Shown here: one piece after another, positions 19,278-26,253 of the stretch
Layout: every line of letters begins with the position of its first letter
How positions within the stretch are numbered: the stretch's first letter is position 1
Source: Streptomyces sp. NBC_01294
GTDB lineage: Bacteria; Actinomycetota; Actinomycetes; Streptomycetales; Streptomycetaceae
Assembly: GCF_035917235.1 (NCBI RefSeq)
Contig: NZ_CP108423.1
Coordinates: 2,168,501-2,232,500, forward strand
Direction: 5' to 3'
Length of the DNA stretch: 64,000 nt
Notes under the pieces: generated by a model
What the model saw: the letters and a program-made list of their open reading frames with translations, nothing else
Told to the model about the DNA's origin: nothing
The model's database searches: none
Program-made: the position numbers and the translations under genes

Positions 19278-19838
19278 ATGTCTGCATCTGCCGCTGCATC
19301 TGCACCCGCACCCGCGTACGCCCCTGAGCCCGTGCGGCCGGCCGCGGGCCCCACGGCCGCCGAGCTCCTCGACTTCGCCCTCCGCACGGCGGCCGACCCG
19401 GGGGTCGTGGCTTCTCTGCCGCTCGATCCCGAGGGCCGCACCTGGGTCCGGCTGGACGGTCCGGGCGGCAGCGAGGCGTGGCTGATCGGCTGGCCGCCGG
19501 GCACGGGCACCGGCTGGCACGACCACGCCGAATCGCGGGGCGCGTTCGCCACCGCCCGGGGCCGGCTCACCGAACACTCGCTGGCCGTACGCCTGCCCTC
19601 GGAGGGCTGGAAGTCGCTGGAGCTGGCCCCCGGCGTCGACCGCAGCCGCGCGCTGGACGCGGGCGCGGGGCGGGCGTTCGGGGAGCACCACGTGCACGAG
19701 GTGCTCAACGCGTCCCCGACCGAGCACGCGATCTCGGTGCACGCGTACTACCCGCCGCTCCCGCTGATCCGCCGCTACAGCCGCAGCGGCCCGGTGCTCC
19801 ACCTCGAGCACGTCGAGCGCCCGGCGGACTGGCAGTGA
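19278..19838 (+). CDS. Cysteine dioxygenase-family cupin protein
   Basis: 186-aa cupin of the cysteine dioxygenase type I family, expected to oxidise L-cysteine to cysteine sulfinate with Fe(II) and O2. The metal ligands are H81 and H83 in GWHDHAESRGAF and a third His in FGEHHVHEVLN (H138 or H140), with NASPTEHAISVHAYYPPL following. ATG at 19278 is chosen for family-like length; AGGAACG lies further upstream than ideal. The gene overlaps the rhodanese gene by 4 bp and follows the cysteine leader peptide, so all three appear to be one sulfur-responsive unit. Confidence 0.87.
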   Translation: MSASAAASAPAPAYAPEPVRPAAGPTAAELLDFALRTAADPGVVASLPLDPEGRTWVRLDGPGGSEAWLIGWPPGTGTGWHDHAESRGAFATARGRLTEHSLAVRLPSEGWKSLELAPGVDRSRALDAGAGRAFGEHHVHEVLNASPTEHAISVHAYYPPLPLIRRYSRSGPVLHLEHVERPADWQ

Positions 19839-20218
19839 GCGCCCCGGTCGGCATCGACGAGCTGCTGGAACGGGTCCGCGCCGGCTACACCCGTCTCGAC
19901 GCGCAGGAGGCGTACGCGGCCGCCGGCGCCCTGCTGGTGGACATCCGCTACCAGGCCCTGCGCGAGCGGGACGGCCTGATCCCGGGCGCGCTGGTGGTCG
20001 AGCGCAACGAACTGGAGTGGCGTCTGGACCCCTTGGGCAGCCACCGCGCCCCCGAGGCGACGAGCCACGACCTCCAGGTGGTGGTGATCTGCAACGAGGG
20101 CTACGCCTCCAGCCTCGCCGCGGCGTCCCTCCACGCCCTGGGCCTCCACCGCGCGACCGACCTGACCGGCGGCTTCCAGTCCTGGAAAGCGGCAGGCCTC
20201 CCGGTCACCCCTGCCTGA
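19835..20218 (+). CDS. Rhodanese-like sulfurtransferase
   Basis: 127-aa single-domain rhodanese starting at GTG 19835, inside the stop region of the cysteine dioxygenase gene (GTGA). The active-site Cys is C86 in VVVICNEGYASSLAAASL, and the domain ends with LTGGFQSWKAAGLPV. Rhodaneses move sulfane sulfur between thiols; next to cysteine dioxygenase it probably deals with sulfur from cysteine catabolism. Translational coupling supports a shared role. Confidence 0.88.
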   Translation: MSAPVGIDELLERVRAGYTRLDAQEAYAAAGALLVDIRYQALRERDGLIPGALVVERNELEWRLDPLGSHRAPEATSHDLQVVVICNEGYASSLAAASLHALGLHRATDLTGGFQSWKAAGLPVTPA

Positions 20219-20237
20219 CGCCCCTGCTGCGCTCTTT

Positions 20238-20286
20238 CAGCCCCGCCGGCGTTTGAGGCGCGGGGGTCCGGGGGCAGCGCCCCCGG
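20238..20286. repeat. Dispersed Streptomyces intergenic repeat
   Basis: The sequence CAGCCCCGCCGGCGTTTGAG followed by a GC-rich GGGGTCC...GCGCCCC inverted segment matches, from memory, a palindromic element found many times in Streptomyces genomes, usually just after genes. Here it lies between the convergent rhodanese and recX genes and may act as a terminator for either. Confidence 0.65.
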
Positions 20287-20307
20287 CAACGGCGCCGCGC
20301 CCTCGTG

Positions 20308-20331
20308 CTTGGTCTTGGTCTTGGTCTTGGT
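20308..20331. repeat. Hexamer tandem repeat (CTTGGT x4)
   Basis: Four exact CTTGGT copies sit in the convergent intergenic gap before recX. No function is apparent. Confidence 0.9.
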
Positions 20332-20364
20332 GGGATCCGGTCGGCCGCTACAGGCGCCGGCCGG

Positions 20365-20931
20365 TCACTCCCCCGGGTACCCGAGGCCGTCGGCGTCCTC
20401 ACCCTCCGCCTCCAGCGCACGGCGGACCACCCGCAGGGCCATGCCCTCCGGGTATCCCTTGCGGGCGAGCATCCCGGCGAGGCGCCGGATCCGCTTGTCG
20501 CGCTCCAGGCCACGGGTGGAGCGGAGCTTGCGCTCCACGAGCTCCCGGGCCGTCTGCTCCTCCTGTTCGGAGTCCAGCAGCTCCAGGGCCTCCTCGACGA
20601 GGGTGGCGTGCACCCCCTTGGTCCGAAGCTCCTGGGCGAGCGCCCGCCGGGCCAGGCCCCGGCCGCGGTGCCGGGACTCGACCCAGGCTCCGGCGAAGGC
20701 GGCGTCGTCGATCAGGCCCACCTCCTCGTACCGGGAGAGGACCTGCTGCGACACCTCCTCGGGGATGCCCCGCTTGTGCAGGGCGTCCGCGAGCTGGCGC
20801 CGTGTGCGCGGGCTCCCGGTGAGCAGGCGCAGACAGATCGCCCGCGCCTGCTCCTCGGGGCTCTGGGGCGGCAGTTCCTGGCGGCCTTCACGGCCGCCGC
20901 GGCGCTCGCCGCCCCCTTCCTGCTCGCGCAC
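20365..20931 (-). CDS. recX: RecX, regulator of RecA
   Basis: 188-aa RecX protein, which binds RecA filaments and limits recombinase activity. It has the three-helix RecX repeats: ARAICLRLLTGSPRTRRQLADALHKRG, the YEEVGLIDDAAFAGAWVESRHRGRGLARRALAQELR block, and a C-terminal ARKGYPEGMALRVVRRAL. The N-terminal 25 residues are charged and Gly/Arg-rich. The start is GTG at 20931, only 3 bp after the recA stop codon, so it is cotranscribed with recA from the SOS-controlled promoter. Confidence 0.95.
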   Translation of the reverse strand: MREQEGGGERRGGREGRQELPPQSPEEQARAICLRLLTGSPRTRRQLADALHKRGIPEEVSQQVLSRYEEVGLIDDAAFAGAWVESRHRGRGLARRALAQELRTKGVHATLVEEALELLDSEQEEQTARELVERKLRSTRGLERDKRIRRLAGMLARKGYPEGMALRVVRRALEAEGEDADGLGYPGE

Positions 20932-20934
20932 GGG

Positions 20935-22050
20935 TCAGCTCTTGGCCACGGCGGCCTTGGCCGTCGTCTTGGCCTTCGACGCGGGGGCGGGCACGGCGGG
21001 GGCCGCGGCGTTGGCCGTGTCGGCACCGGCCTCGGCGACGACGGCGTCCGCCTTGCGGACACCCACGCCCAGCTTCTCCTTGATCTTCCGCTCGATCTCG
21101 TTGGCGAGATCCGGGTTGTCCTTCAGGAAGTTGCGGGCGTTCTCCTTGCCCTGGCCGAGCTGGTCGCCCTCGTACGTGTACCAGGCGCCGGCCTTGCGCA
21201 CGAAGCCGTGCTCCACGCCCATGTCGATCAGGCCGCCCTCGCGGCTGATGCCGTGGCCGTAGAGGATGTCGAACTCGGCCTGCTTGAACGGGGGCGCGAC
21301 CTTGTTCTTGACGACCTTGACGCGGGTGCGGTTGCCGACCGCGTCCGTGCCGTCCTTCAGGGTCTCGATACGGCGGATGTCGAGGCGGACGGAGGCGTAG
21401 AACTTCAGCGCGCGGCCACCGGTGGTGGTCTCCGGCGAGCCGAACATCACACCGATCTTCTCGCGGAGCTGGTTGATGAAGATCGCGGTGGTCTTCGACT
21501 GGCTGAGCGCACCGGTGATCTTCCGGAGCGCCTGGCTCATCAGGCGGGCCTGGAGACCCACGTGCGAGTCGCCCATCTCACCCTCGATCTCCGCGCGCGG
21601 CACCAGGGCGGCCACGGAGTCGATGACGATCAGGTCGAGGGCGCCGGAGCGGACGAGCATGTCCACGATCTCCAGCGCCTGCTCGCCGGTGTCCGGCTGG
21701 GACAGGATGAGGTTGTCGGTGTCGACGCCGAGGGCCTTCGCGTACTCGGGGTCGAGCGCGTGCTCGGCGTCCACGAAGGCGACGGTGCCGCCGGCCTTCT
21801 GCGCGTTGGCCACGGCGTGCAGGGTCAGGGTCGTCTTACCGGAGGACTCCGGCCCGTACACCTCGATCACACGGCCGCGGGGCAGCCCGCCGACGCCGAG
21901 GGCGATGTCCAGCGCGGTCGACCCGGTGGGGATGACCTCGATGGGGTCGTTCGGCTTGTCGCCGAGGCGCATGACCGCACCCTTGCCGAATTGCCGTTCA
22001 ATCTGTGCGAGCGCGGCGTCTAGAGCCTTCTCGCGGTCGGTGCCTGCCAT
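20935..22050 (-). CDS. recA: RecA recombinase
   Basis: 371-aa recombinase for homologous recombination and SOS induction. Walker A GPESSGKT is at residues 66-73, Walker B is [12 protein letters not shown], and loop L2 is around [21 protein letters not shown] at 22050 starts [24 protein letters not shown] and has GGTGG upstream; longer frames to 22116 lack conserved sequence. The C-terminal tail is Ala/Lys-rich, as in other Streptomyces RecA proteins, rather than acidic as in E. coli. It forms an operon with recX. Confidence 0.98.
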   Translation of the reverse strand: MAGTDREKALDAALAQIERQFGKGAVMRLGDKPNDPIEVIPTGSTALDIALGVGGLPRGRVIEVYGPESSGKTTLTLHAVANAQKAGGTVAFVDAEHALDPEYAKALGVDTDNLILSQPDTGEQALEIVDMLVRSGALDLIVIDSVAALVPRAEIEGEMGDSHVGLQARLMSQALRKITGALSQSKTTAIFINQLREKIGVMFGSPETTTGGRALKFYASVRLDIRRIETLKDGTDAVGNRTRVKVVKNKVAPPFKQAEFDILYGHGISREGGLIDMGVEHGFVRKAGAWYTYEGDQLGQGKENARNFLKDNPDLANEIERKIKEKLGVGVRKADAVVAEAGADTANAAAPAVPAPASKAKTTAKAAVAKS

Positions 22051-22155
22051 GGGTTCCACCCGGTTTGCTTGAGTCGATCGCTTCACGCCATTGACGCTAA
22101 TGCCTGCCACTGACAATGCGCCTCCACGACCGGTTCGGCTGTGGATAACTCATCA

Positions 22156-22181
22156 GAATGGATGTTCGATTTCCCTGTCAA
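22156..22181 (-). promoter_or_regulatory. recA promoter with SOS (LexA) box
   Basis: On the minus strand TTGACA (22176-22181) is a -35 element. Just downstream is GAACATCCATTC (22156-22167), a Cheo-type LexA site of the form GAACxxxxxTTC. The overlap with the promoter explains DNA-damage control of recA-recX. Confidence 0.8.
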
Positions 22182-22287
22182 GCGCGCCACGCCCACCCCG
22201 GCCGTCGGCCCGCACGTCGGCCCGCACCTCCAGCATCCCAGGCCCCGGAGATCGGCCGCCGCGCTCGTCCGGGACGGTCGGGCCTGC

Positions 22288-22325
22288 GGGCAAGGCCGGC
22301 CCGGTGACACGGGTCGGCCTTGCCC
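22288..22325 (-). terminator. Terminator of the secreted lectin gene
   Basis: Arms GGGCAAGGCCGGCCC (22288-22302) and GGGTCGGCCTTGCCC (22311-22325) pair over 15 bp with one G-T position and an 8-nt loop. It lies 37 bp past the end of the minus-strand ricin-lectin gene. The rest of the 311-bp gap up to recA holds the recA promoter. Confidence 0.75.
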
Positions 22326-22361
22326 CGGGCTCCTACGGCCCCAGCCCCGGTCCCGAGGCGG

Positions 22362-22874
22362 CTAGTGCCAGGTCTGGTACGGGCTCCTGGCGCTGTGGGT
22401 GCCGCACGGGAAGGTGCGGAGACGGTGCTCGAAGCTGTCGTCCAGGCACAGGCCGGTCGCCTGGTTCTTGAACTCGACGGCGCCGTCCGGATAGCGGTGG
22501 ACGAACCAGCTCTCGTCCTTGGCCTTGTCGCACGGCTGGGGCGTGACGGTGCCCCGCGGGTGATCGGTGAGGCAGAGCCCGGTCTTGCGGTTCTTCAGTT
22601 CACGGGTGCCGTCGGCCCACTGGTGGACGTTCCACTTCTGGTGCTCGTTGCCCAGGCAGGTGTAGGTGCGGACGCCGGCCTCGCTGTCGTCCAGACAGGC
22701 CGATGTCGCGCCGTTGCGGAAGGTCTGGACGCTGTCGAGTGCGCGTGCGGGCACGGCGGCGTCGGCAGCGGCGGTGGCAGTGGCAGTGCCGGTGGTCGAG
22801 ACCAGCGCGGAGGCGAGCAGGAGGCCGGCCAGGGCCACGCGGGACCTCTTCACGAGCGGACGGGTGGTGTTCAT
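22362..22874 (-). CDS. Secreted ricin-type beta-trefoil lectin-like protein
   Basis: 170-aa protein with a Sec signal peptide (basic start, hydrophobic core at about residues 13-30, Ala-rich cleavage region). The rest is a single RICIN beta-trefoil of three repeats. Each repeat has a CLDDS/CLTD motif followed by a Cys, and QKW or QTW-like endings (NEHQKWNVH, DESWFVH, PYQTWH). It has no catalytic domain. Its lectin repeats closely resemble those in the HTH-membrane fusion protein at 23970-24860. It may bind sugars in the wall or in extracellular polymers; the ligand is unknown. Confidence 0.85.
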   Translation of the reverse strand: MNTTRPLVKRSRVALAGLLLASALVSTTGTATATAAADAAVPARALDSVQTFRNGATSACLDDSEAGVRTYTCLGNEHQKWNVHQWADGTRELKNRKTGLCLTDHPRGTVTPQPCDKAKDESWFVHRYPDGAVEFKNQATGLCLDDSFEHRLRTFPCGTHSARSPYQTWH

Positions 22875-22916
22875 GGTGCTCCTCGGTATGCGGTGATGAC
22901 GATGGGGCGTGGACGG

Positions 22917-22962
22917 GCATCGCGGCCGCTTCCGCGCGGACGCACGTCGGCGACCGCGATGC
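22917..22962 (-). terminator. Hairpin after the NlpC/P60-like gene
   Basis: Arms GCATCGCGG (22918-22925 region) and CCGCGATGC (22954-22962) enclose a smaller CCGC/GCGG stem. It lies 45 bp past the minus-strand gene ending at 23007, so it is a probable terminator. Confidence 0.5.
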
Positions 22963-23006
22963 GTTCAGGGCCCGGGACCCGGGAGGCCCGGGAAGCCCGG
23001 GGTGGG

Positions 23007-23603
23007 TCAGCCCACGATGTTGACGGGGCGGTAGGCGTGGTAGCCGTCGCGGCCGTTCACTCCGTACGAGTGCTGCTTCCAGCGCGTTCCGACGCCGCCG
23101 GCCTGCTCGTAGGACTTGTAGACCGTGTGGGCGCTGTCGGCCCAGCCGTCGAAGATGACGACGTGCCGGTTGTCGGCGCTGCTGCTGTCGGCCTTGATGA
23201 CCAGGTCGCCGGGGGCCAGCTCGCTCATCGCGATCCGGCGGGTGAAGCCGTTGTTCTTGAGGGCGACGGTGTTGGGTCCGGGCTTGGCGAGGCCCAGGAC
23301 CATGGAGACGTACCCGGAGCAGTCCTGCCGGTAGCCGTCCTTCCAGTACGTGTTCTGGCTGTAGGGGACAGGGCGGCCGTTGTTCGCGGTCAGCCAGGTC
23401 TTGGCCCGTGCCAGCACCTCCGCACGGCTGATGCGGGGCGCCGCCCGGAGGGCCTCGGGGTACTGGCTCTCGGAGGAGACGGTGGCCGTCCGGACCGTGG
23501 GCTGCGCCGCGGGTGCCGACGGTGCGGTCAGCGCCGTGGAGCCGATGCAGACGACGGCGGTCAACACGGCCATGCCCCAGCGGCGGGTGGTGTTCTTGGA
23601 CAT
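23007..23603 (-). CDS. Secreted NlpC/P60-like cysteine hydrolase
   Basis: 198-aa exported protein. A Sec signal occupies about residues 1-33. The mature part has ARAKTWLTANNGRPVPYSQN, then the nucleophile C95 in QDCSGYVSMVLG, and H147 in NRHVVIFDGW with D152 or a nearby polar residue completing the active site. Such enzymes cut peptide bonds in peptidoglycan stems; an amidase-like role on other peptides is possible. There is no wall-binding domain, unlike most Streptomyces NlpC/P60 proteins. A long leader (over 200 nt to the next gene) precedes it. Confidence 0.83.
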   Translation of the reverse strand: MSKNTTRRWGMAVLTAVVCIGSTALTAPSAPAAQPTVRTATVSSESQYPEALRAAPRISRAEVLARAKTWLTANNGRPVPYSQNTYWKDGYRQDCSGYVSMVLGLAKPGPNTVALKNNGFTRRIAMSELAPGDLVIKADSSSADNRHVVIFDGWADSAHTVYKSYEQAGGVGTRWKQHSYGVNGRDGYHAYRPVNIVG

Positions 23604-23969
23604 CTCGGTTCTCCGGCTTCTCGTAGGGAACTGCGTGGGGGGATTGCTCCGGCCCGCGTGCCGGGCAGCGTGGCTCCGGGGCCCGGAGGCCCAGGTACTG
23701 CGGGTTGCGGAGCCCTGGCGGACGAGGGGTCGTCGTTCAACCCGTCGTGACGCTCACGCCATCGGTGCGGCGCAGGCATTCCTGCGTTCGCATGGGCTGC
23801 GGGGCGGTGATGCAGAGTCTGTGGCGGCCGGCGAGGGCGCGGCAAGGTTGTCCCGTTTGCTTCACCGATGTCGGGATCCCTAGGCTTCTGACCTGCTGGG
23901 ACATGACCATCCCGGGACAAGCGCGGCCTGCTTGAGCACCTCTGCGGCGCAGGCCGGAAGGGGGCAGAC
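23604..23969. other. 366-bp gap with a structured leader and divergent promoters
   Basis: No convincing gene. Minus-strand transcripts would begin the NlpC/P60 mRNA with a long GC-rich leader. Within it, at about 23640-23770, a GGGTTGAAC motif is followed by AACCCGCAGTACCTGGGC. This partly resembles the ydaO (c-di-AMP) riboswitch core that often precedes Streptomyces wall hydrolase genes, but the match by eye is partial. The plus-strand end carries the ribosome-binding sequence GGAAGGGGGC for the HTH-ricin gene. Confidence 0.35.
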
Positions 23970-24860
23970 ATGGCGGGCGTCGACGGGCAGCACACCAGTC
24001 CCGGGAAGCAACTGGGAAGTGCGCTCAAGGCTCTTCAGCAGCGGTCCGGACGGACCCTGCGTTCGCTGGAGTCGGAAGTGATGATCAGCGACTCGTCGCT
24101 GTCGCGTTACCTCCGGGGCAGCACGGTCCCGCCGTGGGCCACCGTCCGTGATCTGTGCCGGGCCCTGGACGCGGATCCCGCGGACTACCGGGTGCTGTGG
24201 GAAGCGGCGGACCGCTGCCAGCCCAAACCGCCCGCCGGCGCCGGAGGTGCTCCGGTGCCCGAATCCCGATGGCGCCGCCGGTGGCGCCTGGCCGGGGTCC
24301 GGCTGCGCAGCCGCTGGGCCTGGGCCGCCGCCGGCGCCTTCGCGGGCCTGCTGCTCGGCGCCGCGCTCGCCCGGTTCTTCCTGGCGACGGACTCCGCACC
24401 CGGGCAGGCCCCTTCGAAGGCACCGGCGCAGGCGCAGCCGCCGACGCAGACACAGACGGCGGGCGGGAAAGCCCGGCACGGGGCGCCGGGATCACACGAC
24501 GTGGCCCGGATCTTCGTCAACCGGGCTACGGGGAACTGCCTGGACCACAGCCTCGACCAAGGGCTGCGCTCGTTCGCGCCCAACGGGATGAGCTACCAGC
24601 GGTGGACCGTTCACCCGCATCCCGACGGCACCAGCGAACTGCGCAACCACGCCACCGGCGCCTGCCTGGACAGCAGCGGCTCCGGGCTCCGCACCTCGGC
24701 CTGCAGCGCAGCCGCGTCCCAGAAATGGCTGCTCACCGCGTGGGACGACGAGTCGGTCCAGGTGAGCAGCCGGAGCACCGGTGCCTGTCTGGACGACAGC
24801 GGCGGCGCCGGACTCCGCGCCCTGCCCTGCGACCGCTCGGACCACCAGAAGTGGGGCTGA
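23970..24860 (+). CDS. HTH (XRE-like) - transmembrane - ricin lectin fusion protein
   Basis: 296-aa protein with an unusual order of parts. Residues 14-75 are an XRE-type helix-turn-helix domain of the sort seen in Streptomyces regulators (LQQRSGRTLRSLESEVMISDSSLSRYLRG). Residues 83-113 are Pro/Arg-rich, 115-138 form one transmembrane helix, and 140-175 are a Gln/Pro/Ala linker. Residues 176-296 are a RICIN beta-trefoil with three CLD and QKW-like motifs. The positive-inside rule puts the HTH in the cytoplasm and the lectin outside. The likely job is a one-component membrane sensor that links sugar binding to transcription. RBS GGAAGGGGGC. Target and ligand are unknown; the adjacent secreted lectin and hydrolase genes are candidates. 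Confidence 0.85.
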   Translation: MAGVDGQHTSPGKQLGSALKALQQRSGRTLRSLESEVMISDSSLSRYLRGSTVPPWATVRDLCRALDADPADYRVLWEAADRCQPKPPAGAGGAPVPESRWRRRWRLAGVRLRSRWAWAAAGAFAGLLLGAALARFFLATDSAPGQAPSKAPAQAQPPTQTQTAGGKARHGAPGSHDVARIFVNRATGNCLDHSLDQGLRSFAPNGMSYQRWTVHPHPDGTSELRNHATGACLDSSGSGLRTSACSAAASQKWLLTAWDDESVQVSSRSTGACLDDSGGAGLRALPCDRSDHQKWG

Positions 24861-24876
24861 GCAGGCGCCCGTCGGC

Positions 24877-26253
24877 TCAGGCGACCTCGATGGAGTCCAG
24901 CTCCGCGTGACGTTCGCCCGTCGACAGGCGAACGGTGTTCCAGCCCTTGCGCAGTGTGAGGGACGCCGCCGACGTGTCCCAGCGGTCCCAGCCGGTGTGC
25001 GGATAGTGCACCGTTCCGGCGGCCTCGCCGTTGACCACGAGGTGGTGCGAGGCCGTCGCCGGGCCGCCTCCGTCGCCGCCGCCGTCGTTCCGGGAACCGT
25101 TGGCGAACCGCACCCGGAGTGCGTGGCGGCCTTGCGAGGCGGCGAAGACGTCGAACTCGACGGAGCTGTCCGCGTGGTCGATGTGGCCGACGGCCCGCCC
25201 GTCGAGGGCGCCGACCGCGTCGCGGATCACCGCATGGTTCACCCGTGCGTTCTCCGCCTGGTAGACCACCTTGCTGCCCCGGACCACCGGATAACCGCCC
25301 GCGAAGCCCAGGTCGGCCCCGTACATGACGCGTCGTCGCGTGCCGTCCGGACTCCAGCCGTGGAAGACGATCCGGTCCTGTCCGTCCGGGCCGGTCACCA
25401 CGTCCTGACCGCCCGGGCCGCGCACCGCACCGTCGAAGGACTCCGTCGTCATCAGGGGCGCGGCGGCCTTCGTGTACGGGCCCGTGAGGCTGCCCGCGAC
25501 CGCATAGCCGGTCTTGTACCGGTGACCGTCGTAGGAGTCCGCCGAGTAGAACAGCACGTAGCGGCCGTCCCGTTCGACGAGGGTGGGGGCTTCGACCAGT
25601 TTCCCCTCCCACTCCCGGTCCTGCCTGATCAGCCGGACGGGATCCCCCGTGGTGCGCGTGCCGTCCCGGGTGACGGGCTGGAGATGGAGCCAGGTGTCCC
25701 TCTCGCAGCAGTTGCCGTCGTTCTTCCACAGCAGGTAGCGCCTGCCGTTCTCCGTATGGCTCGCGGCGTCGATGGCACCGCCCTCGGCGACCGGGCAGAC
25801 CAGCGGCCCCTCGCCGGACGGCCGGAACGGCCCGTTCGGGGAGGAGGACACGGCGACGCCGATGCACTGCCTGCCGCTCGCGCGGTCCCGGGCGGTGTAG
25901 TGCATGGTGAAACCGCGGCCGTTGTCGAACACCTCGGGCGCCCACACCCACGAAGGGTTCGGTTCCGCCCACGTCCCGAGCTCGGGCAGCGGGTCGGCGT
26001 CGGCCATCGACCAGTGCACCAGATCGCGGGAGGTGGCGTGCTGGATGTGTTTGCCGCCGCTGTTGGTCGCGTAGGCGTGGTAAGTGCGGCCCGCCTTCAC
26101 GATGTCCGGATCCGCGAAGTCCCGGTCGAAGACCGGGCCCACCCCATCGGCCGCGGCCCCGGCCGGGGCCGCGGCGAGAGCTCCGACGGCGACAGCGCAG
26201 GCGGCCACCACCGCGAGGGTCCGTCCGATCCGATGCACCACCGGGCGCCACAT
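24877..26253 (-). CDS. Secreted GH43-type glycoside hydrolase with C-terminal CBM
   Basis: 458-aa exported enzyme. Signal peptide at residues 1-35. The five-bladed propeller has the expected acidic trio: D48 in FADPDIVK (base), D162 in GGAIDAAS (pKa modulator) and E221 in LVEAPTLVERDG (acid). From about residue 325 a CBM6/CBM35-like beta-sandwich follows (YQAENARVNHAVIRDAV... TLRKGWNTVRLSTGERHAELDSIEV). Family members act on arabinose- or xylose-containing polymers or related glycans. ATG at 26253 is chosen over 26286 because GGAGGAG lies just upstream. It converges on the HTH-ricin gene, whose stop is 16 bp away. Confidence 0.87.
   Translation of the reverse strand: MWRPVVHRIGRTLAVVAACAVAVGALAAAPAGAAADGVGPVFDRDFADPDIVKAGRTYHAYATNSGGKHIQHATSRDLVHWSMADADPLPELGTWAEPNPSWVWAPEVFDNGRGFTMHYTARDRASGRQCIGVAVSSSPNGPFRPSGEGPLVCPVAEGGAIDAASHTENGRRYLLWKNDGNCCERDTWLHLQPVTRDGTRTTGDPVRLIRQDREWEGKLVEAPTLVERDGRYVLFYSADSYDGHRYKTGYAVAGSLTGPYTKAAAPLMTTESFDGAVRGPGGQDVVTGPDGQDRIVFHGWSPDGTRRRVMYGADLGFAGGYPVVRGSKVVYQAENARVNHAVIRDAVGALDGRAVGHIDHADSSVEFDVFAASQGRHALRVRFANGSRNDGGGDGGGPATASHHLVVNGEAAGTVHYPHTGWDRWDTSAASLTLRKGWNTVRLSTGERHAELDSIEVA

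Noticed and set aside
17476..20218. Biosynthetic gene cluster around the monooxygenase
   Set aside because: No core synthase, transporter or regulator is linked. The neighbours are a glutamate transporter and sulfur metabolism genes.
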